Positions 36,077 through 47,696 of a stretch of DNA of 64,000 nucleotides are shown in pieces. This DNA is from Anthopleura xanthogrammica (taxonomy: Eukaryota > Cnidaria > Anthozoa > Actiniaria > Actiniidae). Both the position numbers and the translations under genes were made by a program. Where the stretch lies: the NCBI GenBank assembly GCA_964019055.1, contig OZ025208.1, forward strand, positions 12,625,597-12,689,596, written 5' to 3'. A model generated the notes under the pieces. It ran no database searches. It was not told where the DNA came from and saw only the letters and a program-made list of their open reading frames with translations. The number at the start of each line of letters is the position of its first letter. Position 1 is the first letter of the stretch.

Positions 36077-37066
36077 TTATCGACATTTGATAACCTTCTT
36101 ATACTCTTTTCTAAACGCCGTGTTCATCACTCCATATATTACAGGGTTGATAGCACTACTACTTGCTGTTGCAAACGTCACGATCATGTGACCTTCACGT
36201 GGCACACGCGTATGGTTCGACACCAACACAACGATGATGACTGAAACCCATGTTACGCAATATCCAATCAGCACTGCAAACATGGTCCACGTGACCTTGA
36301 TCTCTTGGACACTCGTGCCCAGGCTGTTTGGGTTGGAGGCAGGAGCGACGTTTCTCTTGTGTTCTTGTATTTTCTTGAATACTTTAAAGTAGCAGTAAGC
36401 GATGATACTGAATGGAACTACTATACCAAGCACTAAAACTACGTTCATGATTACTTTGACAATAAAGGTTCCTCGCGCAAGGGACAATCCACACCAGATT
36501 TTATGTGGTTCGAACTCCGCGCGTTGTATCAATTGTTCATTCATGTTTAAGGTGATCCAAGTAAAATTGATGATCCAAACCGCGCCAATAATTATCAATG
36601 ATTTCTTCTTGCTAAACATTCTCTTGTACTTCTGAGGAATACACACGCAGACGAACCGATTGACGGCCATAACCGCCATGGTTATAACTGAAACGTGTGA
36701 TAGACCAAAGCTAACTATTGTCTGGAAAACGCAAGCACCATTTCCAGGAATGGAGTGACTCTCTACCGACCAAGCGATGGTCAGTGGAAGACTAGTGACT
36801 GGGTACAAAATATCAGACACTGCTAGCGAGAGTACAAAGTAGTTAGTGATGGTACGAAGACTGGGATTACGATAGATGGAGATTACTACCAGAAGATTTC
36901 CTCCAATGGCAATCAGTCCAATAAGGAGTAAAATACTTGTCTCTACAGCGATGGTAGCTGGACTGCGGTTAATGAATTCTACCATTCTTTCACTTAAGGT
37001 AGGAGTGATGGTTGCGTTCATTCTATAAAAGAAAACAAGAATATTTCTAACGTTACTGTTGGTCAT
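36077..37066 (-). CDS. Class A (rhodopsin-like) GPCR, copy 2
   Basis: The longest frame gives 329 aa. An alternative start at 37021 (MNATITPTLSERMVEF, 314 aa) sits directly after a strong acceptor-like tract (ttttcttttatag), so translation may begin there after a 5' UTR intron. The seven-TM core is nearly identical to copy 1: IGGN, SLAVSD, NRF in place of DRY, loop-2 Cys, NPVIY and a basic C-terminus. TM6 again reads TWVS without the usual Pro. Its extracellular N-terminus differs completely from those of copies 3 and 4, yet has potential N-glycosylation sites (NAT, NRS). It forms a direct tandem pair with copy 1 (stop-to-stop distance 2649 bp). Confidence 0.83.
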   Translation of the reverse strand: MTNSNVRNILVFFYRMNATITPTLSERMVEFINRSPATIAVETSILLLIGLIAIGGNLLVVISIYRNPSLRTITNYFVLSLAVSDILYPVTSLPLTIAWSVESHSIPGNGACVFQTIVSFGLSHVSVITMAVMAVNRFVCVCIPQKYKRMFSKKKSLIIIGAVWIINFTWITLNMNEQLIQRAEFEPHKIWCGLSLARGTFIVKVIMNVVLVLGIVVPFSIIAYCYFKVFKKIQEHKRNVAPASNPNSLGTSVQEIKVTWTMFAVLIGYCVTWVSVIIVVLVSNHTRVPREGHMIVTFATASSSAINPVIYGVMNTAFRKEYKKVIKCR

Positions 37067-39794
37067 TCTGAGACTCTTGCTACGTCACCATTCCTTTAGT
37101 ACAATAAAGCTGTTTTAAAAGCTGTGACGTATCGGTTCCGGATCTAACTGCTTATAAAACCGCTAAAATAAAGCAAAAAGATTCTCAATGATTTAACCTC
37201 CACTTGAAACAGTTAGAACTTTGAACAACAAGTCGTGTCACGAAGGAAAAAGTAAGAAAAATCTTTATAAAACTGCTTTTCGTTTTGGACCCGGAAGTCG
37301 TGTTTTCATTCCATTGACGTCACACTTAAAAGCTCTATAATACGAAGAAAAGTATGCAGGAGATAGAGACTGAAAGAAGAAAAACTCTCCAGTATATTTT
37401 CTGGTATTTTGAAATACTGACCGGAAATTAGAAGTCAACCCACATCACGAAAAATAAAGAAAAACCTATATAAAGCAAACAGACTTCAAGTGGATTTTAA
37501 GCACTCTGAAAAACGTCTTCTTGTATTCTTCGCAAATAATAAGAAAAGCACTCTGTCATTGAATGATTAGCCAACTTTAGTGAGAATATCCTCTTAAGGT
37601 GACTGACTACTTTAACAACGAGTAATTAGAACGTTTTCTTGGAAAGCTTTTTCACACAGAATTTAACGCTGGCTCCAAAAATGAAAAGAGAATGGGGTCT
37701 CTGGAGCTCGTTTTCGAGATAATGAATTTTGAATATTACCATCTTGACAAGTTTTTGAAAGAAAAATGGCGGAAACTAATCTTCACACAAAATAATTCAT
37801 AACTCGAAAACTAAAAAAGCTATGGAAGTAATTTTCTCAGGACATTTACTTTAAACATTATTTTCAAAGATAAAATAAAAATATTTGAACGAAGTTATAA
37901 AAAGGCATTCAGCAAAATTCAGCAAAATTCAGCATTTTGTTAACTTAATGAGCCGACTGAAATCGTTCCAGATCTCAAACAACAACAAAAACAAATACGA
38001 CGCTTTTTCTATAAATTCTAATAATTAGGTTTTTTAAACTTTGAAAAAAGATTTCTTTTTACCTGTTGTTTTACGAAAATTCAAGAAGAAAATAAAATTT
38101 GAGGGTTTTGCCCTGTTGAAGTTCAAGACGTGTATGGTTCCTCAATAAAATTTTGAAGGTTATTATGCAGTTTTGAGAGGTTTTTGGGCGCGAGCACTGA
38201 CATCGTGGGCTCAAATTGAACGTTCAAAAGTAGTGAGTCACGTAAAATGTAAAAGACAAAATTTAATGTTATTTTACTTTTCTGTTTCAGCAATATCTAT
38301 GGGAAAGTCTGTTCTAGCAAACCTTGAATGAAATAAAATGCCTAATTCACCTTTGAAGCGGTAGTATAACGTAGATAAAAACTAAAATCTGTCTCTGCTA
38401 AATCTGGTTCAGTTGGTTATAAATATCTTACAGCATCTCAAAAGTAAAACTTCTGCCCTGAAGGAAGAAACTATAACTAGAAGGTCAAAAAGATGTACGA
38501 CTTACTTCGAGTTGATGTCTGTTTAAACTCTGAAAACTTGGTTGTACACGAAGAGAGTCAACGATAATAATGGGTCTTCTTCGCTTTCTGACTCATTTAA
38601 ATCCACATATACAAAACATTGATGTTTCTTAGTTCTTTTCTTTTTGTCTCTCACAGCATCAATATGTATATAATATTATGAAGCTTATATGAATAACAGT
38701 ATGAGGTGACTTGATGTAACAATAATTGTCACAAAAACTTACGGGTGCCAATGAAAAATCGATCTCATAAACCGGCACTTGAGACGGATCAAAGCTGTTT
38801 CCGAAGTACAAAGTAATATATACAATTTATTGTGTCCAATCAGAATTTCTTTTTGGATTTCTTTTTATTACTTTCGATGGTATGCGTCAACTTAATGATT
38901 GATTAACAACTAGCGAACGACAATGAAAGATCTACGGAGATATTGGATTATCAAAAATGAAATTACGACCAGAAATTAATTGGAACTTTACGGAAACATC
39001 AAGGAGTGAACCCTGGGGGTGAACGCAATGGATCAAACACTGTATCTGCAGACTATATGCTCTAAATTAATCAAAATGTTATGCTTTTGACACAACTTTC
39101 TATTCTTAGATTGCATTTGAAATATAAATTTAGCTGAATCGAAAACCCCTCATACGAGGGTTTTTATGAGGTACAATCCATAATTACTCCACCCTTCATG
39201 CAATATTATCAACAAAGAAAACTATGAAGGTAGAGAGCAACACATCACACTCATCTTACAGTGATAACCCTAGTGAGAGCAACCCCTTACATCTTATAGA
39301 ATATAGAAGGTGATAGCGGAGAGAATGAGTCAGTAAACGTTTTATCGCCTTACGCCATTCATTTCTGGTATCCTCGACCCATCGACGTGCCCTAGTCGAG
39401 GGAAGTGTTGACTGTGACGTCTCTTTGTGCAATAAACAAAGAAGGAGACAGGGATTGGCTCCCCTAGAGCTATAGAACTCGGTGTAAAGGGTGGTGGGGT
39501 TTTGAAACTTCCCTTACTCGATCCTTAACTTGGGGAAGTAACAGACTTAGGTCTGGGCTCAACTTACTTCAAGTTGATGTTTAACTTGTGAAAACTTGGT
39601 TGTACACAAAGAGAGTCAACTATAATGATACTAGGTCTGCTCCGCTCAGTCCTTGACTCATTTATTTCCACATATACCAAACATTGATGTTTCTTAGTTC
39701 TTTTCTGTTTGTCTCCCAGAGCATCAGTATAATATTATGAAGCTTATATGCATATGAATGACGGTATGATGTGACTTGATATAATAATACTGAA

Positions 39795-40240
39795 TTGTCG
39801 TAGACCTCGTAGCCCTCGTAGCCCTCGTAGCCCTCGTAGTCCTCATAGCCCCGTAGCCCCGTAGCCCTCGTAGTTCTCGTAGCCCCGTAACCATGATCAT
39901 ATCCCACCTTCCTTGATTAGACTTCCCTGGCTCTCTGTTAAATTTAGGGTAAATTTCAAAATTGCAATGCTTGCTTTTAAATGTATACATGGACACGCCC
40001 CAAATATCTCAGGACTTTAATTAGCATTAGGAGAACAACACGTTATAGTTTAAGATCGAACATTGGACTTTTATTAGAGGACAATTCTGCGAGGTCAAAA
40101 AAGACACTAGGAGATAGGGCATTCTCTATTGCCTCAGCAAAAGTTTGGAACAATCTGCCTATCTTAATAAGAAATCAGAAGAATTTTAGTAATTTTAAGT
40201 AGCCCCGTAGCACAGTATCCCTGTAGCCCTCGTAGCCCTC
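39795..40240. repeat. 9 bp satellite split by a LINE fragment
   Basis: Degenerate gtagccctc units (39795-39895) resume at 40200-40240. Between them lies a ~300 bp fragment of LINE coding sequence. In the second duplication copy (43955-44310) only the inner part of the satellite remains. Confidence 0.65.
39900..40202 (+). pseudogene. LINE reverse-transcriptase C-terminal fragment (CR1/L2-like)
   Basis: The frame 39981-40202 encodes a peptide with RTTRYSLRSN, GDRAFSIASAKVWNNLP and an FK end. This is the conserved tail that follows the reverse transcriptase in CR1/L2-type LINEs. It is 5'-truncated and isolated, hence non-functional. An almost identical copy is at 44052-44273. Confidence 0.6.
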
Positions 40241-40866
40241 ATTTGTGTTTCTTCTCAGTATTTCGTCCCCTTTGGCGACCATGATCCTTAGCATTAATAC
40301 AATAGATCAATTGTTTTCATATATTGATATTGATTTTGATATAGATTTGTTTTGGTATAGGACAATTCAGCGGTTTTTGTTGCAGGCGCCTGTGGGCTCG
40401 CTAAATTTATTAGTTAGGGCACCTTTGAAAGCAGGTGATAAAGAAGCGCTTGTCGTGCCTGTGACAGTTGAAGCCAAAACCAATTACATTTAAACAGAAG
40501 AACTTAAAATATAGATGATGAAATAATAATCACTATTGATTTTGAAAAGAATATCTAATTTCAATACCGACCCCTGAACATGTTAAGTAATCATTTGCTA
40601 AGGAAGCGCCTGTCGTGCCTGTGATAATCGAATGCAAAAGTAATTACTCGTGAACAGAAGAACAAAAGAGAGGGTACTAAAAAATTAAATACTTACAATA
40701 ACGGATATTAAAAAGAATGCTTAATTTTTGTTGAAAAATTATGGTTATAAAAGTCATTATTCCATCTGGTTAGAGCAGAAGGCTCTGGAGTATCAAAAGG
40801 AAACAGATTAGATACAACACTGATTCTGCCAGATGCAATTCTATCAAGATAAAAAAAGAATAGAAA

Positions 40867-41920
40867 ATGTGGCAAAACCAATCGTATCATCAAGACGTAA
40901 GTATGTTTTTTTTTTTAATCTATGTACATGTATAACAAGCTCAAAACTGATTGAAAATGTCCTTTCTTATCACAGTTAAACAGGAGCCTTGACCAGAAGA
41001 GTAGCGGATTATGGCTGGAGTTCTTGAATCGCAGTCTAGCTACCATCGCTGTAGAGACCAGTATTTTACTCCTTATTGGACTGATTGCCATTGGAGGAAA
41101 TCTTCTGGTAGTAATCTCCATCTATCGTAATCCCAGCCTTCGTACCATCACTAACTACTTCATAATCTCGCTAGCAGTGTCTGATATTTTGTACCCAGTC
41201 ACTAGTCTTTCACTGACCATCATTTGGTCGGCAGAAAGTCGTTCCATTCCTAGAAAAAGTACCTGTGTTTACCAAGCAATAGTTGTCTTTGGTCTGTTAC
41301 ACGTTTCGGTTATAACCATGGCAGTCATGGCCGCCAATCGGTTCGTCTGCGTTTGTAAACCTAAGAAGTACAAGAGAATGTTTAGCAAGAAGAAATCATT
41401 GATAATTATTGGTGCTGTTTGGATCATCAATTTTACTTTGATGCCATTTGTCATTCATCAACGAGTCATAATTCGCGTAGATTTTGATCCACGTAGAATC
41501 TGGTGTGGATTTTTTCCAATACAAGATACTCTTGTTTATAAGGTAATCGAGAGCATAGGTATAGGGTTTTACCAAATAGTTCCATTAATTTTTATCGTCT
41601 ACTGCTACTTTAAAGTATTTAAGAAAATTCGAGAACACAAGAGAAACGTAGCTCCGGCCTCCAACCCGAACAGCCTGGGCACGAGTGTCCAAGAGATCAA
41701 GGTCACGTGGACAATCTTTGCAGTGCTGATTGGATATTGCGCAATATGGATTCCAGTCATCATCGTTATGTTGGTGTCGAGCTATACGAACGTGCCACGT
41801 GAAGGTCACATGATCGTGACGTATGCAACAGCAAGCAGTAGTGCTATCAACCCTGTAATATATGGAGTAATGAACACGGCGTTTAGAAAAGAGTATAAGA
41901 AGATTATCAAATGTCGATAA
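40867..41920 (+). CDS. Class A (rhodopsin-like) GPCR, copy 3
   Basis: Exon 1 (40867-40896) encodes MWQNQSYHQD, then GTAAGT. A 79 bp intron ends cttatcacag, and exon 2 (40976-41920) completes a 324 aa receptor. Without exon 1, the seven-TM exon has no ATG before TM1 in frame, which supports the two-exon model. Marks: N-glycosylation sites NQS and NRS, IGGN, SLAVSD, Cys before TM3, NRF at the DRY position, loop-2 Cys (RIWCG), IWIP in TM6 and NPVIY in TM7. Unlike copies 1 and 2 it keeps the TM6 Pro. It differs from copy 4 at only a few residues. Likely plasma-membrane receptor, ligand unknown. Confidence 0.87.
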
Positions 41921-44900
41921 AAAGAATCGTAGTGAAAAGAGCGTTTTGTATCCAAGCTATAAATGCTTAAGTCTCAGGTAGAACTACTTCACCTACTCGT
42001 TTCTCTTGTTGGTTAAAAAAGAACAAAAACAGAGAAAAACAAAACAAAATATAAAACAAAACGATGTGATATGAGGAGGAAGTAGAGGAGGTTTTTTGAA
42101 ATCTTCGAGATATTTCTTTTTTCTCAGGTAGAACTGATGCAATACTATGCAACATTCGTTTCGCTTCTTAGTTAAAATAATGAACAAAAACAGGGAAAAA
42201 GAACATAGAGGTTTTGTGAAATGTCTTAGGGCTTGTTTGAAATGTTACCGGGTGGGCCAGGTTGCATAACAGGTGCACTTTTGCACTTTCTAATATAGAG
42301 CCCAACCCACTCCGAATGTTCGAGTACGAGGAGGGTGGCAACAAATCCATGAACGGCGATAGTTTATAGTAACGCGAATTGCGTAGAACCCAATATGAAA
42401 ATACAATAGCAATCTAAAGATGAAATAGTAAAATCGGAGTAAAGAATTTATTTACAAGCTAGCTAATCACTACTCACAAAACTTATTTATAACCATGTAC
42501 GCTGCAAAATTTAATACTATTTTCAATTCCGGTCTATTTATATCTACAATTTGGGACTAAATTGTCAAATAGAGGAATAAATTCATGTCAGTAAGCAGAA
42601 GTCCATGACCATAGTTACGTCAGTTATGCACTTCTGCAATTGATGGTTTGCAATCATTCCCAAGAGAATAAAATAACAAAATACATGTTGGATGATATAA
42701 CAAAAGGATTCATTGAATTTCCAACATGGCGGCTATGACGTCACGTGGAAAAGGAAGAATAAAACCTAGCCACAAATAAAATAGGAAATACATCAGGGGC
42801 GGATCCAGGATTTGTTTTAGGGAGGGGTGCAGGGCACAAAGTCAACCGGGGGGTGCAGCCCTCAGAATCATTATCATTTCAATCCGTTCAATCCTGAATA
42901 ACCGTATTCCTACAAATTCCTCCATATCTGTTTATGAAAACATTGGCTATTTAGTGCCTATGAGAATGTAAATTATGATTTTGGGGTGGCTTAATGAGCT
43001 CCCGCAACTCAAAATCTCAAATCCGCTCCTGCAACACAGGTAGCCCAAGCTGTGGTTCTGAATATTCAGACCCATAGCTTGGGCTACCTGTGCTTTTTCG
43101 ATGTGCTTTGTCTTTTAAATCCACATATACAAAATATTGATCTTTCTTAGTTCTTTTCTTTTTGTCTCTCAGAGCATCAATATGTATATAATATTTTGAA
43201 GCTTATATGAATAACAGTATGAGGTGACTTGATATAACAATAATTGTCACAAAAACTTACGGGTGCCAATGAAAAATCGATCTCATAAACCGGCACTTGA
43301 GACGGATCAAACCTGTTATAAGTTCAAAGTAATATATACAATTTATTGTGTCCAATCAGAATTTCTTTATGGATTTCTTTTTATTACTTTCGATGGTATG
43401 CGTCAACTTAATGATTGATTAACAACTAGCGAACGACAATGAAAGATCTACGGAGATATTGGATTATCAAAAATGAAATTACGACCAGAAATTAATTGGA
43501 ACTTTACGGATACGTCAAGGAGTGAACCCCGGGGAGTGAACGCGATGGATCAAACACTGTATCTGCAGACTATATGCGCTAAATTAATCCAAATTTTATG
43601 CTTTTGACACAACTTTCTATTTTTAGATTGCGTTTGAAATATAAATTAAATTTAGCTGAATCGAAAACCCCTCATAGGAGGGTTTTTATGAGGTACACTC
43701 CACAATTACTCCACCCTTCATGCAATATTATCAACAAAGAAAACTATAAAGGTAGAGAGCAACACATCACACTCATCTTACAGTGATAACCCTAGTGAAG
43801 GCAACCCCTTACATCTTATAGAAGGTGATAGCGGAGAGAATGAGTCAGTAAACGTTTTATCGCTTTACGCCATTCATTACTGGTATCCTCGACCCATCGA
43901 CGTGCCCTTCGAGGAAAGTGTTGACTTTGACGTCTCTAGGTGCAATAAACAAGCCCCGTAACCATGATCATATCCCACCTTCCTTGATTAGACTTCCCTG
44001 GCTCTCTGTTAAATTTAGGGTAAATTTCAAAATTGCAATGCTTGCTTTTAAATGTATACATGGACACGCCCCAAATATCTCAGGACTTTAATTAGCATTA
44101 GGAGAACAACACGTTATAGTTTAAGATCGAACATTGGACTTTTATTAGAGGACAATTCTGCGAGGTCAAAAAAGACACTAGGAGATAGGGCATTCTCTAT
44201 TGCCTCAGCAAAAGTTTGGAACAATCTGCCTATCTTAATAAGAAATCAGAAGAATTTTAGTAATTTTAAGTAGCCCCGTAGCACAGTATCCCTGTAGCCC
44301 TCGTAGCCCTCATTTGTGTTTCTTCTCAGTATTTCGTCCCCTTTGGCGACCATGATCCTTAGCATTAATACAATAGATCAATTGTTTTCATATATTGATA
44401 TTGATTTTGATATAGATTTGTTTTGGTATAGGACAATCCAGCGGTTTTTGTTGCAGGCGCCTGTGGGCTCGCTAAATTTATTAGTTAGGGCACCTTGAAT
44501 GCAGGTGATAAAGAAGCGCCTGTCGCGCCTATAAAAGTTGAAGCCAAAACCAATTACATTTAAACAGAAGAACTTAAAATATAGATGATGAAATAATAAT
44601 CACTATTGATTTTGAAAAGAATATCTAATTTCAATACCGACCCCTGAACATGTTAAGTAATCATTTGCTAAGGAAGCGCCTGTCGTGCCTGTGATAATCG
44701 AATGCAAAAGCAATTACTCGTGAACAGAAGAACAAAAGAGAGGGTACTAAAAAATTAAATACTTACAATAACGGATATTAAAAAGAATGCTTAATTTTTG
44801 TTGAAAAATTATGGTTATAAAAGTCATTATTCCATCTGGTTGGAGCAGAAGGCTCTGGAGTATCAAAAGGAAACAGATTAGATACAACACTGATTCTGCC

Positions 44901-44936
44901 AGATGCAATTCTATCAAGATAAAAAAAGAATAGAAA
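41921..44936. other. Spacer between GPCR copies 3 and 4
   Basis: It contains the 3' flank of copy 3, a fragment with aacatggcggctatgacgtc at 42721, and a small hairpin (gtagcccaagctgtggttct with its complement) at 43041-43093. The second duplication unit starts at ~43113. No other gene is seen. Confidence 0.5.
43955..44273 (+). pseudogene. LINE C-terminal fragment, duplicate copy
   Basis: This is the tandem-duplicated twin of 39900-40202, with the same truncated coding end (44052-44273). It arose with the segmental duplication, not by a second insertion. Confidence 0.6.
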
Positions 44937-45987
44937 ATGTGGCAAAACCAATCGTATCATCAAGATGTAAGTATGTTTTTTTTAATTTATGTACATGTAT
45001 AACAAGATCAAAACTGATTGAAAATGTCCTTTCTCGTCACAGTTAAACAGGAGCCTTGACCAGAAGAGTAGGGGATTATGGCTGGAGTTCTTGAATCGCA
45101 GTCCAGCTACCATCGCTGTAGAGACAAGTATTTTACTCCTTATTGGACTGATTGCCATTGGAGGAAATCTTCTGGTAGTAATCTCCATCTATCGTAATCC
45201 CAGTCTTCGTACCATCACTAACTACTTCATAATCTCGCTAGCAGTGTCTGATATTCTGTACCCAGTCACTAGTCTTTCACTGACCATCATTTGGTCGGCA
45301 GAAAGTCGTTCCATTCCTAGAAAAAGTACCTGTGTTTACCAAGCAATAGTTGTCTTTGGTCTGTTACACGTTTCGGTTATAACCATGGCAGTCATGGCCG
45401 CCAATCGGTTCGTCTGCGTTTGTAAACCTAAGAAGTACAAGAGAATGTTTAGCAAGAAGAAATCATTGATAATTATTGGCGCTGTTTGGATCATCAATTT
45501 TACTTGGATGCCATTTGTCATTCATCAACGAGTAGTAATTCGCGTAGATTTTGATCCACGTAGAATCTGGTGTGGATTTTTTCCAATACAAGATACTCTT
45601 GTTTATAAGGTAATCGAGAGCATAGGTATAGGGTTTTATCAAGTAGTTCCATTAATTTTTATCGTCTACTGCTACTTTAAAGTATTTAAGAAAATTCGAG
45701 AACACAAGAGAAACGTAGCTCCGGCCTCCAACCCGAACAGCCTGGGCACGAGTGTCCAAGAGATCAAGGTCACGTGGACAATCTTTGCAGTGCTGATTGG
45801 ATATTGCGCAATATGGATTCCAGTCATCATCGTTATGTTGGTGTCGAGCTATACGCACGTGCCACGTGAAGGTCACATGATCGTGACGTATGCAACAGCA
45901 AGCAGTAGTGCTATCAACCCTGTAATATATGGAGTGATGAACACGGCGTTTAGACAAGAGTATAAGAAGATTATCAAATGTCGATAA
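44937..45987 (+). CDS. Class A (rhodopsin-like) GPCR, copy 4
   Basis: Exon 1 (44937-44966) and exon 2 (45043-45987) are separated by a 76 bp GT-AG intron and encode 324 aa. TM1 spans ~33-56 with Asn52, TM2 has Asp80 (LAVSD), Cys107 and Cys187 can form the TM3-loop2 disulphide, NRF is at 131-133, Trp268 and Pro270 lie in TM6, and NPVIY at 302-306 is followed by helix 8 and a terminal KCR. It is the tandem duplicate of copy 3, and the two differ by a handful of substitutions. A basic third loop (KVFKKIREHKR) fits G-protein contact. The ligand cannot be told from sequence. Confidence 0.87.
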
Positions 45988-46558
45988 AAAGAATCGTAGT
46001 AAAGAGAGCGTTTTGTATCCAAGCTCAGTATAAATGCCTCAGGTGGCACTACTTCACCTACTCGTTTCTCTTGTTGGTTAAAAAAGGAACAAAAACAGAG
46101 AAAAACAAAACAAAATATAAAACAAAAAGATGTGATATGAGGAGGAAGTAGAGGAGGTTTTTTGAAATCTTCGAGATATTTCTTTTTTCTCAGGTAGAAC
46201 TGATGCAATACTATGCAACATTCGTTTCGCTTGTTAGTTAAAACAATGAACAAAAACAGGGAAAAAGAACATAGAGGTTTTGTGAAATGTCTTAGGGCTT
46301 GTTTGAAATGTTACCGAGTGGGCCAGGTTGCATAACAGGTGCACTTTTGCACTTTCTAATATAGAGCCCAACCCACTCTGAATGTTCGAGTACGAGGAGA
46401 CTGGCAACAAGTCCATGAACGGCGCGCGATAGTTTATAGTAACGCGAATTGCTTAGAACCCAATATGAAAATACAATGGCAATCTAAAGATGAAATAGTA
46501 AAATCGGAGTAAAGAATTTATTTACGAGCTAGCTAATCACTACTCACAAAACTTATTT

Positions 46559-46625
<67 letters not shown>

Positions 46626-47468
46626 TACATACATACATACATACATACATACATACATACATACATACATACATACATAAACTTTATTTATGTGTCAAAC
46701 TTCTAGTATGCCACAACTAGCACACTAATCGAGGACAATTACAATATAAAATAAACAAAAAGAAATCTAAATAAATCTAAATAATTATATGGACAGATAA
46801 TTTATAACCATGTACGCTGCAAAATTTAATACTATTTTCAATTCCGGTCTATTTATATCTACAATTTGGGACTAAATTGTCAAATAGAGGAATAAAATCA
46901 TGTCAGTAAGCAGAAGTCCATGACCATAGTTACGTCAGTTATGCACTTCTGCAATTGATGGTTTGCAATCATTCCCAAGAGAATAAAATAACAAAATACA
47001 TGTTGGATGATATAACAAAAGGATTCATTGAATTTCCAACATGGCGGCTATGACGTCACGTGGAAAAGGAAAAATAAAACCTAGCTACAAATAAAATAGG
47101 AAATACATCAGGGGAGGATCCAGGATTTCTTTTAGGGAGGGGTGCAGGGCACAAAGTCAACCGGGGGGTGCAACCCTCAGAATCATCATACATTTCAATC
47201 CGTTCAATCCTGAATAACCGTATTCCTACAAATTCCTCCATATCTGTTTATGAAAACATTGGCTATTTAGTGCCTTTGAGAATGTAAAATATGATTTTTG
47301 GGTGGCTTAATGAGCTCCCGCAACTCAAAATCTCAAATCCGCTCCTGCAACACAGGTAGCCCAAGCTATGGTTCTGCATATGGGCTACCTGTGCTTTGTC
47401 GATGAGAATCCTATTTTGAGTCATTTGGGACCACACTGACAACATTCACATGCACTGTTGACACGAAA
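45988..47468. other. Spacer between GPCR copy 4 and truncated ADA copy
   Basis: This is the 3' flank of copy 4, equivalent to 41921-43100, interrupted at 46560-46800 by a retroelement-like insertion with a microsatellite. The homology to the ADA 5' flank (62718-62791) starts at ~47395. Confidence 0.5.
46560..46800 (-). mobile_element. Retroelement 3' end with (ATGT)n/(GT)n tail, insertion with TSD
   Basis: The paralogous segment at ~42480-42490 reads acttatttataaccatg without the insert. Here the insert is bounded by atttata on both sides, a candidate 7 bp target-site duplication. Read on the minus strand it ends aaataaagttt followed by an (atgt)n(gt)n(atgt)n tract of ~120 bp, as expected for a short LINE/SINE 3' end with a microsatellite tail. 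Confidence 0.6.
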
Positions 47469-47696
47469 ATGGTCCCCCCCATTAAACTACGCAAATCTAA
47501 AGTAAGCTGAACAGATCAGTTCGTAGAGGAAATGTTCCTGAATTTGCACTGTTAATTAGCTATGTCTGTTCGTGAAATGTAACAATTTTCGCTCTCTTTT
47601 GAAGGTCGAGCTTCATGTTCATCTAGACGGTGCTTTACGGTTATCAACGATCATTGATCTTGCAAGGTTTGTAGATTGTTTGTTTGTATTTTGGAT

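Larger units (their letters stand above)
37067..40866. other. Divergent spacer between minus- and plus-strand GPCR pairs
   Basis: No gene is recognised up to ~38590. From ~38595 the DNA is the first copy of the segment duplicated at ~43113-47400. A 9 bp satellite (gtagccctc) occurs at 39795-39895 and 40200-40240, split by a LINE 3' fragment. Positions 40430-40700 hold two degenerate copies of an aagcgcctgtcgtgcctgtg module in the receptor's 5' flank. Confidence 0.5.
38595..47400. repeat. ~4.1 kb direct tandem segmental duplication
   Basis: About 38595-43100 and 43113-47400 align end to end, each holding one GPCR gene, its 5' flank and its 3' flank (ATG-to-ATG distance 4070 bp). Differences are informative. 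Copy 1 has an extra ~440 bp near 39430-39890, and copy 2 has a microsatellite-tailed insertion at 46560-46800. Confidence 0.85.

Noticed and set aside
45873..46253. 126-codon minus-strand frame behind GPCR copy 4
   Set aside because: Antisense shadow of the receptor's 3' end and its A-rich flank; the same arises behind copy 3.
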